Source: Agarophyton chilense (Eukaryota > Rhodophyta > Florideophyceae > Gracilariales > Gracilariaceae). Taken from it: a stretch of DNA of 64,000 bases. Where the stretch lies: contig JARGXX010000079.1 of assembly GCA_030374765.1 (NCBI GenBank), forward strand, positions 744,001 to 808,000, in the 5' to 3' direction. Made by a program: the position numbers and the translations under genes. Shown piece by piece: positions 1 to 9,984 of this stretch; the stretch's first letter is position 1, and every line of letters begins with the position of its first letter. Below the pieces are notes generated by a model. That model had not been told where the DNA came from, searched no databases, and worked only from the letters and a program-made list of their open reading frames with translations.

Positions 1-1169
1 GTAGTGTCCGCGCTATCAATTGCAAATGCAAGATGATGACGCAGATCTGTTCTTCTGTCCCGATCGATGTCTGATGGGGGACTCGAAATGATATTTTCCG
101 CAGCATCTACTATTGGCGCCGGAAACATTCGTCTCTGATCCAAGCCAGTTCGAAGCATTGTAAGATTTTCATGTTTTGACAGTATTTTCCATGCGACGAG
201 AATGTCGAAGGCGGATAGCGGGGAAACGGACTTCGAAAGAGCGGACATTGTCATTTGAACAAGAGTTCTTGCCTCCTTGTCGAACAAAGAGAAGTTGTTA
301 TTAGCCGTAAATGCGTATCTGGTGTCCCCCTCGTATTTGCCGTTATCAAGCTCAATGGCCATGTCTCGCAGTGACATTACTAATGTCTGCATTTCATCTT
401 CGGAAAAAGAATTCCGTAAATGTTCTAAACTGCAGATTGCATAAGCCTTTTGAAGAGTATGTTTTCTAAATTGATCCCTTTCAGATTTCCTTGCCTGTTC
501 TACTTTCTGTGCTTTGATATCCTCAACGATCTTAGGCGATCGTGCTTCGTACATAACAGAGCCCTTAATGTTTCGGCTTTTGAAGAAGACATCGTCGTTT
601 TCCAACAGTAAATGTGTGGTCAGAACTGATAGCGCACTTTCGTCGCTGAATAATAGGGAGCAAATTCGATGAATGTCTACTAGATCCTCCTCAGAACTAA
701 ATTCTTCCCACGATAATTCCAACAATTCTTCATATTCCTCTGCTCGAGTTTGAATCCAATTCTCTACGATTCTAAGATCTTCTGGGAGGGTAGTCACGGA
801 ATTAGATCTGAGCGCGAGGAGTATCTGCTTAGGATTGACGGAAAACTCGGAGCCAGAGGAATCTTGCACTATCCAGTTCCGTTTTCCGTCTGGTCGCACT
901 GCGCGAGTTAAACGGATATTCGAACCGCTACGCACGTGCAGGTAGGAACCAGCCTCGATTGCGAGCGAATTGGTAACAGCCGCCATGATTACGTATAGTT
1001 GTTTAAAAACTGGCTTTACGCCCATTCGGTTGGCTGCAGGCAGAACCGGTAAAAGTGGGCGATCCTGATGACGGTGATGTGGCCGTCTTAATACAAATGA
1101 TGAGAAGCACGTCTCAACGAAGGCAGGACGTTTCATTTTGCTGCCGAATCTCTTCGAGTGCATGACCAT
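1..1169 (-). CDS. RNB-family exoribonuclease (RNase II/RNR), partial
   Basis: N-terminal part of a 3'-to-5' exoribonuclease of the RNase II/RNR family. The frame is open from 1169 to the window edge (389 codons) and has no stop. Near the edge the translation reads DLRHHLAFAIDSADTT, the entry to the RNB catalytic domain, where family members have an 'AID-S-T-EIDD' acidic motif; the rest of the domain lies outside. Upstream is a roughly 300-residue N-terminal region like that of organellar RNR proteins. Start choice: in-frame ATGs lie at 1169, 1163 and 1136; an in-frame TAA lies further upstream. From 1136 the protein begins MKRPAFVET followed by a basic, Ser/Pro/His-rich stretch that resembles a transit peptide. 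The Phe-Val near the N terminus fits red-algal plastid presequences. Plastid or mitochondrial RNA processing is inferred. No intron is seen in the visible part. Confidence 0.72.
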   Translation of the reverse strand, partial: MVMHSKRFGSKMKRPAFVETCFSSFVLRRPHHRHQDRPLLPVLPAANRMGVKPVFKQLYVIMAAVTNSLAIEAGSYLHVRSGSNIRLTRAVRPDGKRNWIVQDSSGSEFSVNPKQILLALRSNSVTTLPEDLRIVENWIQTRAEEYEELLELSWEEFSSEEDLVDIHRICSLLFSDESALSVLTTHLLLENDDVFFKSRNIKGSVMYEARSPKIVEDIKAQKVEQARKSERDQFRKHTLQKAYAICSLEHLRNSFSEDEMQTLVMSLRDMAIELDNGKYEGDTRYAFTANNNFSLFDKEARTLVQMTMSALSKSVSPLSAFDILVAWKILSKHENLTMLRTGLDQRRMFPAPIVDAAENIISSPPSDIDRDRRTDLRHHLAFAIDSADT

Positions 1170-2576
1170 GCGTCCTGAATCGAATGACTGCCTGCGCGGG
1201 CGTGAAAAAACGAGTTATGAATCAAGTGCGTGGTAATTTCACCATGCATATACTTCGTCAAGCAGCCAATTTGTGACAGTTCCTGATTCACTGAAGAGTA
1301 GTGCTGGAAAAGCCCGAGTTTATCAAATGTGGCTGTCAAAAGATCATCTCGTATCTTTAAGTGCTACGTGAAAGCAATTCGACTGCCGCGTGGGCTTCAG
1401 CTTTCTTGTCGTAGTGATTCTTGCACGATTGTTGTGACAAACGGGAGATCCGAGGGCTGTTTTCTAAGGAGAAGGAGAGCGCGCATGCCCACAAACCAGG
1501 ATCTCTATGAACGGCCCCACCATTGCAAGGAATCACGATCTGATCCAAACTTCATATTTATTGTAACCGAGCTTGTACCGGACTGGCTCCGAAATTTTAA
1601 TCCAAAGTTTAAAATTGGATCGGACCAAAATCCTGGAGAACAGAATTTCGATTAAAAAAATGTCGATTTGGATCGAATTCACACGATCCAAAAGAATGGC
1701 GTTGGGTCGCTCCTGTTCAAAATGCGCCCCCCCCTGCGCAAATCGCAAAATACGATCGAGTCTACTGCCAAAACATTGGTCACTGATATCCCTATATCAT
1801 CGGCAACTACATTCTATACGTGCACAGCACTACAAGTTTCCAACAACGACCGTTCTGGAAACAGATAGGCGCAGCGCAAGTGTAGGCTCTGGGTTCGGAG
1901 TCCTTACCATAACCGCTTGCAAGTATTGTCATAAACTCTGAAACAGTACCGCTGTGGTTGCTAATCAAACACAGTCCTAAAAAGGGGTCCTAGCGAAAAC
2001 GTTTCGTTCTTGCAGAACCATGTAAGCACCAAAGGCACTTCGTCATTCATTACCAATTACAAAATACTTTCAAAATTAGAAACACGTTTTACTGAATAGT
2101 GACTCTACAACCTTCAGATCAAAACACGAAAACGACGTAGAGCTTCGTCACTTTTTTTAAGCTGCTATCGTCGTGCCATGAATCATTTATCATCACGACA
2201 GGAACGTTTAACAGTGTTTTTATCCATTATGTTGAGCGGAAACGTTGCCGCTTTCAATATTTGGTGCTGTCGTTCACAATATTTTAGTGGGTGCCCAGAA
2301 GAAAGAAGAAAAATACTCGAAGAAAAAACTCCCAATCGTCATTCTATTATTTTGGTAATCTAACACCTCACCAACTCCGACTTCGCCAAATCTTTCTGGA
2401 TATTGCGTACTGCGATTCAAACTTTTCGTGAGCTTCTAAGGCCGTTTATTCGTCGCTATAACGACGATAAATACCATAAAAATCGAAAATCCATATGAAA
2501 AAGCATAACGTCTAGACGGCGACGAAAAAGGCAATCATTTTAAGAATTATGGCCGGGCCAGCTACTTGGTTTTCTT
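1170..2576. other. Intergenic, no confident gene
   Basis: About 1.4 kb with only short frames showing no recognisable domain. A perfect 9-bp inverted repeat (TTTGGATCG / CGATCCAAA, 8-nt loop) lies at 1667-1692, with related GGATC-containing AT-rich segments just upstream at about 1540-1625. This could be decayed repeat DNA or the promoter side of the RNB gene. The 3' part is AT-rich and leads into the transposase remnant. Confidence 0.5.
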
Positions 2577-3399
2577 ATGTTTAGCTTAGAAAAGGCAACA
2601 TTATATATTCTTTTAAATAGTTTGTTGATTGCAGAACTACATTTTGGGAAGTTTGAGCTAGAAAAAGACCACACTTCCTATTTTAAGCATTCAATAGATT
2701 TATCTTTGTCTATAAAGCATTTATATTCTCTGCCGGAGTGTATTGGTGCTGTGGGTAGAACTATCATATATTTAGAGAAACTTTCGGAACAACAAATGGT
2801 CAACAGTTCTACCCCTGAAGAGGAGGGTTCAGTGCCCCTTCGCAGGCGATTGTGGACTCCAGATATCGCTCTGTTTCTATCTTTGCAATCTACGCTGGAT
2901 CTACTGAGGACTCAGTGGCGTTCGCCTATTCTAATATTTCAAAGTTTTTAGACGATATTGGGCTACTACTGGGTTTTTGGACTGCTATACATGAAGCGTT
3001 TATCTACGGTGTCTAGCTCTGAAGCTGACGAATTTGATCAGGGTTTGTAAAATGCTTTTTTCGTCGCACAGGGTGCACGTCGAGCAGGCATTTGAACGAT
3101 TTAAGGATTGATGGAGAATTCTACGGCGATGGTTGAAGTATGATTTACAGCGATCATCATTTATACTAAATAAGGCTATAAAGCTGCGAAACTCTTGCAC
3201 TGTCGTAGACTCAGGCGAAGAACACGAATATCATGGAATTGAAAACATGACCGTGGCTTAATACTGTTTAGATAGGTGGTTAGAGTATAATAGGTCTTGC
3301 TTCGATTCTTTCTATGCTCCTGATTCTAAGGAAGGTGTGGAGAAAGAAGGAAATATATTAGAGGTGATAGTTTATAATTACTCAGAAACGTGGCAATAA
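2577..3399 (+). pseudogene. Harbinger/PIF-type transposase remnant (DDE_Tnp_4)
   Basis: Three reading-frame segments on the plus strand together match the DDE_Tnp_4 transposase layout. The first reads LPECIGAVGRTIIYLEK, corresponding to the family's 'GA-(I/V)-DGT-HI' motif, with the first catalytic Asp replaced. After a frameshift the second reads AIVDSRYRSVSIF then AGSTEDSVAF, corresponding to the 'G--HD-R-F' motif with its Asp kept. A further shift gives VEQAFERFK then WRILRRWLKYD, the 'E-AFG-LK-RWRIL' motif with the Glu. In-frame stops lie inside the last segment, including TAA near 3256, and the frame ends at TAA 3397-3399. Terminal repeats were not found. The copy is dead and incomplete at its 5' end. 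Family assignment rests on motif order only. Confidence 0.6.
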
Positions 3400-3877
3400 C
3401 TAGGACTTATTGCATTAGGGCTGCGCATAACTGTAACGCAATGACTGGTGGGTCAGCGTACTGGTCTCAACCAGTGGTAGCGTTGTTAAGCGGTTCCTGA
3501 GGTTAGAATCCTTGCTGGCGGTACTTCCAGAGTACTTTGTTCAATGGGCTGGCGTTTATGGCGAAGTGCTACAGGTTGGAGCTACGAAAACGATGGCTTG
3601 AAGACCAATTGGTGGAACTAATGCACCAAAGGGGGTATTCTAGTATCGTAACGACGCCTATTTTACTCTAAGGGAGGAGCGTCACTAGAGCCAAGTAAAT
3701 AGTAATGGCGAGGCGCTGGAATCTCCCTGGCGCTGTAATGCTAATCAATTACACTAATTAACATAAATTAATCATCTACATGAGTCTAGCTAAGGTCTGC
3801 CAGTCCACGTGGCGTCTGTAAGATCCCTCAGGGCCCGGCGACTTTCAGGGCTCAACCGTTATCGATGCTTCTTCACA
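3400..3877 (-). repeat. Possible 3' LTR of Gypsy-1
   Basis: On the minus strand a purine run (AAGGAGGGAGATA, about 3878-3891) is followed by TGTGAAGAAGC starting at 3877. This mirrors the boundary of the better-defined element at 16910/16911, where AGAAGGGGGATA is followed by TGAAGAGC. It is therefore read as polypurine tract plus LTR start. The distal LTR end cannot be fixed because the matching 5' LTR is not in the window; the transposase remnant ending at 3399 sets an outer limit. The stretch has no coding signal. Confidence 0.35.
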
Positions 3878-4309
3878 TATCTCCCTCCTTCGGATTCGAC
3901 CGTCACGGCGAAGTCCAGATTGCCTCATTACTGACCCACGGGACGTGAGCGCTTAGTCGCTTTCAGAACCATTGGGCGCGACGGGACGCCGCATCGTCAT
4001 CACCTGTGGGGGTACGAGGCAGCGTGAGCTGACCATTGGCGACAGGGTGGCTATTAATTTGCATAAGGACTGAAACTCCCGCGCGCCGTGGACACTGGCC
4101 ATAAGTACATCGCCGGCGTATTCCTCTCGGCGCGGTATCGCGATGGTCTCTTGGCTTATCCCCCCTGACGGACATTGGGGCCGTCCTTGGTCTGCGCTCT
4201 TCCTTTGGCGACCCTTTGCCCTTCGTCCACCGTAATTTAAGCCTGTCAGTCCGCTCAGGTCGATTCCGCACGTCTTCTCATCCTGGTACTTTTCCATTGT
4301 TCGTGTGCG

Positions 4310-6391
4310 ATGCCAAACTCGTCTTATAAGCCCGTCGGATATGCCGTTCTCCCTCCGGACTATGTCGCCTCCGTCGGCTTCCCCATCCTTTTCCCGCCGG
4401 ACCATACTGTGGAAAGCGGTACCATGGCTTCGAACAACCAAGCGGGAGCTCCTCGGGATACCAAGTGGCCTAAGAACGTCTCGGGGACCACTATGACCAA
4501 AATATCGGACGAAACCCGTGGGCAGTGCGTCATGCCATTCTTCCGTCCTCTGTGGAAGAATACCAAACGTTCTTTCATGTGTATCTCGACTCCCAAAGGT
4601 TTGCCAAGATACCCGATTTCCGGAGAGGCAGCAAGAACGCGCGCAACGTCTCGTTGTATAACCGATGATTGAATTTGTCCTATGTATCCGTGTTCGGCGA
4701 CGCGATGTCGCACCCTCATCCAAGCGGACATGCCATGCGTCCGCTGCGAGGAGGAAGCCAAATACCAGTTCTGGGTGAATAAAGTCCTTTCAGACCTACA
4801 CACGGACTTCACCTCGCCTCATGTGCGATTTCCTCCTGCGAGTCTCAACCACTTGGCGCTTTTGTGCTTCCGGCGGCCGTATGACCGCCTGTTTTGGAGG
4901 TCCAATTGGGTCTGTTGGAACGAGATGCACAAGCCCGATGGTAGTTTTCGTCAATCCTTCGGGTTCTTCTTTTGTTGGCACCAGGTGTAGTTCCACGACA
5001 TGAGCGCAGACAAACGTCTTTCGTTATATCTTTCGCTTCCCCACGAAGATGAGAACCAATGGGCCCTAAATTGGCGTGTCTCGCCGCTCCTTATGGTTCT
5101 CAAGCCGTCTGTGGTGGCGTACCACTCGTCCCAACTCATTAGCGATGACAATGACCGAAGGTCTTGGCTGTCCTGGCAGGTACTCTTCGTCGAGTTCGGC
5201 GTAATGTCCCTTATGGCCTCGCTGGATACCGCGAAGTACGTAATCCGTATTAATGTCCGTTCGAAAGATTGGAGGGTATAAGACGACGAGAACATACCTG
5301 GTCGTCGAGGTTGCCTAATCCCGCTCCCGGAAATCATGATCCGCTTCCTAAGGAACCATAGCATCCAGAATATCGTCTGTGGGACCCAGTTCGACGTCGA
5401 AAAGCCCGAGGTCCTTTTGAATCATGTCCTACCAGGGGAGTGGGGCAAGACTCTTGGGTTCCTTTGGTATGACTGGAATACGGACTCACTCACGCCGATT
5501 CCGCTGCATCCACAGGGTTGGGACGACGCTCGTGCCTATCCCGCCAAGCTTTTGAGGAATCAACCATCAGACATTCTGAGGCATCATGTGCCCGACTATT
5601 ATCCGAAAGCCATTGGATTCGATCCCCTGTGCTTTGAGTCTGATGTGGAAGCCACGCCGTTGGTTCCTGCTGTTATGTCCGATGGCGAATCCTTCGTTGA
5701 AGATCCCTACCTCCTACCCGTAGAGGGCGTTAGTCCTTCGTTCGAGTCCGCTGTTGGGTTGCCGAAGGCTTCCCCTCCTCCATCTCTCCCGGGCACTGCT
5801 CCTCAGGATGAGCTCTCATATGAGCCGCCCGTCGCCCAAGTGTACATCCCTCCTGGCGAGGTTACTGCCGAAACCGAAAGTCTTGTAGGTGATGCGCTGG
5901 CTCAAACGTGTACCGGGGGCGTCTACATCGCTCCGTCATCTCTGTTGTCACACTTTCCCGATTCGGTCACGGCTGCGGCTTCGGATCTCCATCATGTCTG
6001 CCATACCGTTGTTCTTACGGCCTCGATGGACTCTGCGAACGTCCTGAGGGAAGCCTGCTCCTGGGCGCGCCGCTCGGCGCTCTACGCCGCGGTTGTCCAA
6101 CATGGTCAGGATCTAAAGACCGCTATGGTCAATCTCCTGCAGCAGAATGCGCAGGCGATGTCCCAGAAGGTTACTGCCGACTTGGATGCCCGGTATGGTC
6201 TAAATTTGAGTGACCAAGAGGCTTCTGATGGTGACAATAGTTCTTCAAGTGAATCTCCGACTAAGAAAAGTGCTCGGCTCGCTGGGTCCGGTTCTAATGG
6301 CCCAGTTGGCTCCTCGGGTGACCCTAGTCCCGGTTTCGCACCTGAAGGTTCCAATGAAGACGACGGAGCTACTCCTGCACCGCCCCCGTGA
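4310..6391 (+). pseudogene. Antisense accessory reading frame inside Gypsy-1
   Basis: On the strand opposite to pol, one frame (same phase throughout) runs from an ATG at 4310 to a stop at 6391, about 690 codons, interrupted by only three stops (ending near 4672, 4990 and 5281). The longest uninterrupted part starts at 5336 (351 codons). No known domain is recognised. Visible features are a Cys cluster at about 4676-4755 (CPMYPCSATRC and CVRC), Trp-rich segments such as WGKTLGFLWYDW, a Pro-rich middle, and a Ser/Asp/Lys-rich acidic tail with SSSSESPTKKS. Its position between chromodomain and 3' LTR and its opposite orientation suggest an accessory gene of the element or a captured host gene. 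The preserved phase over 2 kb argues against chance. Function unknown. Confidence 0.5.
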
Positions 6392-6664
6392 GTCCTGTTG
6401 CTGTTCCGAGCGCTTCCGCGAAGCTTTAAGTGATGATGAGGGCTCTTAAACCTCTGTTAGTTAGTAAAATAATTAATGCTTGTGCTTCCTCAAGGTCGTT
6501 CTTGTATCTCAAACGTGCGGGCCCCGAGACGTCGTCCAACCTTGAGAGCGTCTCAGGTCTTCCTTAGGTGTTGCCGAAGGAATGACCTTGTTCCCTGATG
6601 CGGGACCTACGACGAACCGTCGTGCTCCGGCGAACCGTTGTGTCGGGAGCCGGTTTGGGATTCT

Positions 6665-8260
6665 TCAGGCCAATGGTAGCCCTTTCTTGAAGGCTGCGCT
6701 CCGTGGTGCCGATTTGGCGCCAATAGCGGGCGATAAATTAGCCGGAATGGTTTGAGGCTCTTGCCAAGTGTCTTCTTCAGGTGTGTAGCCGAACGAACGG
6801 ACGCGATAGCGCATAGTTTTATCTTCTCCCCGACCGGCGGAGATGTTGCGCTTAATTACATATTCCGGTCGGTATGCATTCTCCGGCAGGTGAGTGTGGT
6901 CCATATTGCCAAATCCATCGGAGTCGGTTGGAAGAGATGGGTCATCGTCATTGGTATTGACCATCAGGTCAATGGGGCTGGTCGGGTTCGGGGGAACTGC
7001 CTTAGGGAGTATGGGTCTTTGAGCTTCGACTTGAGGTCGTAGTGATTCCGTTGGGCCAGGGGACTGGGACTTTGGTGACTCGGTGGAACTGGGAGCTCTT
7101 GTCACCCGATCAATCGATACGGTGTCCTGTAGGCCGTCAATTAGTAACGTTATGGTATGTTGATTGGTCTTAATGACTTTGTATGGTCCCGTAGAGCGAA
7201 ATAAGAGCTTCCGCTTAATGTCCTTGAGGTCCTCACTCTCTCTTGGTGGCCGGTCCAAGTTAACAAGTTCTCCTTTCCCAAAGGTCGGTGTGTTTCAAAC
7301 GGCCTTGTGGAAATTGGCCTTGTAACGCCGCTGGGCTTTGGTCAGTACATTTTAAGCCGATTGAATAATGCGGTCGATGCGTCTGCGCGATTAGCACTTC
7401 GCCTGGATAGAATTCATCCCTTCGGTTGTGTCCTAGGATATGATAGACTCCTGAAGGTCAACATCTATCGGCGGTGGCGCTCTCGTTAGCGTTAAGTCGA
7501 AAGGGGTTGTCCCTGTGGAAGCGTGCACCTGTATGTTGTATGCACAAACCCGTGGCTCAACGTATTCGTCTGAGTCCAGTTGGTGCTCCGAAACGTAGTG
7601 CGTTAATCGGACCAGAAGGGTGCGTTTGAAGCCTTTGGCTTGGCCATTGGTTTGCGGGTGGTACGCCATGGTGGTCACATGTTTGATACCTAAGGTAGCA
7701 CAGACATGCGAGAAGAATTTGGATACAAACTGGCTGCCGTTATCCGTAAGGAGGTAGAGTGTCATGCCATATGAATATACCTAGTGGGACAAGAAGGCCG
7801 TGGCGACATCCATGGCCGTTGTCTTCCCTAGGGGTAGAGCTCGGGTAAGTTTGGTAAACCTATCGGTTATAACCAAAACAAACCGTTTCTCATGGGACGA
7901 CTTAGGCCAAGGCCCAATTATATCCATCGCGACAAATTCCATCGGCCCTGAGGTGGGTAAGAGCTTCAATTTGGCCTGATGGTTGGCACAAGACCCTCGG
8001 ATTTGTGTACACGATGTACAGTTCCGTGTGGTTTGCCATAGGCCCTGCGCCAATAGTGGCCAGTAGAAGAACTTCTTTAGGGTCGGGCACATTCGTCGGC
8101 CTCTAGGGTGACCGGCCAATCGAGGGAAATGGGCGAGGTATAGTAATCGCGCCTTTAGTGAACTTGGTATTACCCGTTGGAGTGCGCCATCCAGCGGTGA
8201 GCGGCGACATAGTAGTCCAAATCGGTCGTAGTCGAATAGGCATCCAGGGGTTCCTACCAA
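6665..8260 (-). pseudogene. Gypsy-1 integrase and chromodomain (broken)
   Basis: Minus-strand segments give an integrase in order. The zinc-binding region lies around 8100-7990 (FYWPLLAQGLW then CTSCTQIRG). The catalytic core has FVAMDIIGPW and VLVITDRFTKLTRALPL (first Asp), then LLTDNGSQFVSKFF (second Asp) and a segment with MAYHPQTNGQAKGFKRTL, where the usual third Glu of 'NGQ-E--N' is not evident. The C-terminal segment (6665-7258) contains TGPYKVIKTNQHTITL (the post-integrase fold) and ends with a chromodomain-like EYVIKRNISAG and YTPEEDTWQEPQTI. The core is broken near 7770 by a stop or frameshift, so no full-length integrase can be made. Confidence 0.75.
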
Positions 8261-9758
8261 TTGGGCTGTTTCCTTGCAGTACTCGTCTTCGACCTGCGCC
8301 TATAAGAGTTCCTCAATAGTTATAGGGAGGAACTCTTTTTCCTCCGGGGTTATCGCATTAACCTGAGGTGGTGTCGAATTAGGTGGTACTGTCTCCCAGT
8401 CCAATATGTATACTTCGTTCTCCTATACCTCAGGATCATCCGATTGGACCTTATTCATAAGGTCATCCGTTTCCGTATAACCCTGAGGTCCATCATCTGT
8501 AAAGGGGGTAGGAATTAGTTCGTCCAATAGAGTGTCATCAGTTCCGTCGGTAATGATTCGCGACAGGGCATCTGCTGCCTGGTGGTTAATGCCCGGCGTA
8601 TAGTTTATCTTTTAGTCATATTCTGACAGCCTGAGGCGCCACCTACCCTGGCGACTTGATGCATCGGTCATATTGAGTAGCCAGCGGAGTGAAACATGGT
8701 CTGTCCCAATGGTAAACCTGGTTCCCTCGAGGTACGGACGGAGTGTCAATACGGACCATACGATGACTGGACATTCCTTTTCGGTAGTACTATAGTTTCG
8801 CTCCGCGCTGGTGAGCTTTCTGCTTTAATATCCAATAGGTTGATAGTCCTTCGCTGACATTTGTTCTTGTAGCAGTGCACATCCCACTTGGACATCAGAG
8901 GTTTCTGTATCCAGGACAAAGGGCCTATCGGGTTTTGGTAAAGCCAATATGGGTGGGTTCAGCAATTTGACGTTTAGGGTCTGAAATGCATAGTACTGGT
9001 CGTCGGTGAGGGCTTCGAATTCCGAAGGTGTTTCCTTCTTCAGCATCGCGTGGAGAAGGGCCGAGATCTTGGGAAACCCTTTGACGAACCGTCGGTAAAC
9101 GTTGCATAAGCCCACGAAGGATCCTAGTTCCGTGTCGGTCCTAGGAGGCTTAGCCTGGCGAACCGAATTTGTGGTCCGTGTGGCTACCTTTAGCTTTCCT
9201 GAGAGGACGAAGTGCCCGAGATAGTCCACTGAGGCCTGGAGGAAGGCGCATTTGCGGAGTTTCAGTGTTACTCCAGCGTCCTGTAGGATTATAAGCACCT
9301 TCTTCATGTGGCAAAGGTGTTCCCTTACAGTCCGTGAGAAGATTATAACGTCATCCAAATAGACCAGGGCGAACTTGAATTTTTCTCTGGACAGTATGAT
9401 GTCCATTGCCCGTTGGAAAGTGGCTTGTGCCTTTTTTAAACCAAAAGGGCATACGAGTAAATCTGAACAGACCTTCATAGGTGGTAAAAATTGTCAACGC
9501 TCTCGCATCTTCGGCCAGTGGTATTTGCCAATATCCGGAGTTAGCGCCCAGTGTGGTAAATACGACAGCTTCGCCTAAGGAATCAAAACAGTCATCCATG
9601 CGGGGTATCGGATATGAGTCCCTCTTGGATAGTGCGTTCAGCTTTCTGTAGTCGACAAAGAACCTGACGGAACCATCTTTCTTCGCTACGAGGACAAGGG
9701 AACTTGCCCATTCGGACTGGTTTGGAGGCGCCGGCTCTATGACTAGAGCTTTCGTCAG
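8261..9758 (-). pseudogene. Gypsy-1 reverse transcriptase and RNase H (broken)
   Basis: Minus-strand translation starting at 9758 gives SEWASSLVLVAKKDGSVRF and VDYRKLNALSKRDSYPIPR, then WQIPLAEDARALTIF and, after a frameshift near 9478, FGLKKAQATFQRAMD. The catalytic YLDDVIIFS lies at about 9355-9329. The connection and thumb (VDYLGHFVLSG, FVGLCNVYRRFVKGFPKIS) and the RNase H entry (PFVLDTETSDVQVGCALLQ) follow. The 8261-8824 stretch retains RNase H motifs (AERNYSTTEKEC, GTDHVSLRWLL) between stop codons. The N-terminal part of this RT lies on the far side of the DNA transposon at 13945-14130. Confidence 0.8.
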
Positions 9759-9775
9759 TGTTCTCGGAATGCTAG
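9759..9775 (+). repeat. Left terminal inverted repeat of the DNA transposon
   Basis: TGTTCTCGGAATGCTAG, preceded by the 3-bp target copy CAG (9756-9758). The identical sequence in reverse complement closes the element at 13925-13941. Confidence 0.85.
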
Positions 9776-9984
9776 TTCAGTGGTCAAAAAAGGACGAATT
9801 GAAATGACCGAAAAACCCATGAATTTATTCAAATTTGGAGGTGTTAATTTCCGAAAATATTTTCATTCGTTCATTAGTGATAGTTTGTATGGGAAGGAAA
9901 ACTAGCACATATCTGCAGTTTTTCTAGTTTTGATGGAGGTAAAACTAGCGTGAATCTTTCTGTCGCCGCAGTTTAGGTCCATTG

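Noticed and set aside
1329..1941. Overlapping frames in the first intergenic region
   Set aside because: Short, mutually overlapping, no recognisable family, in AT-rich repeat-like DNA.
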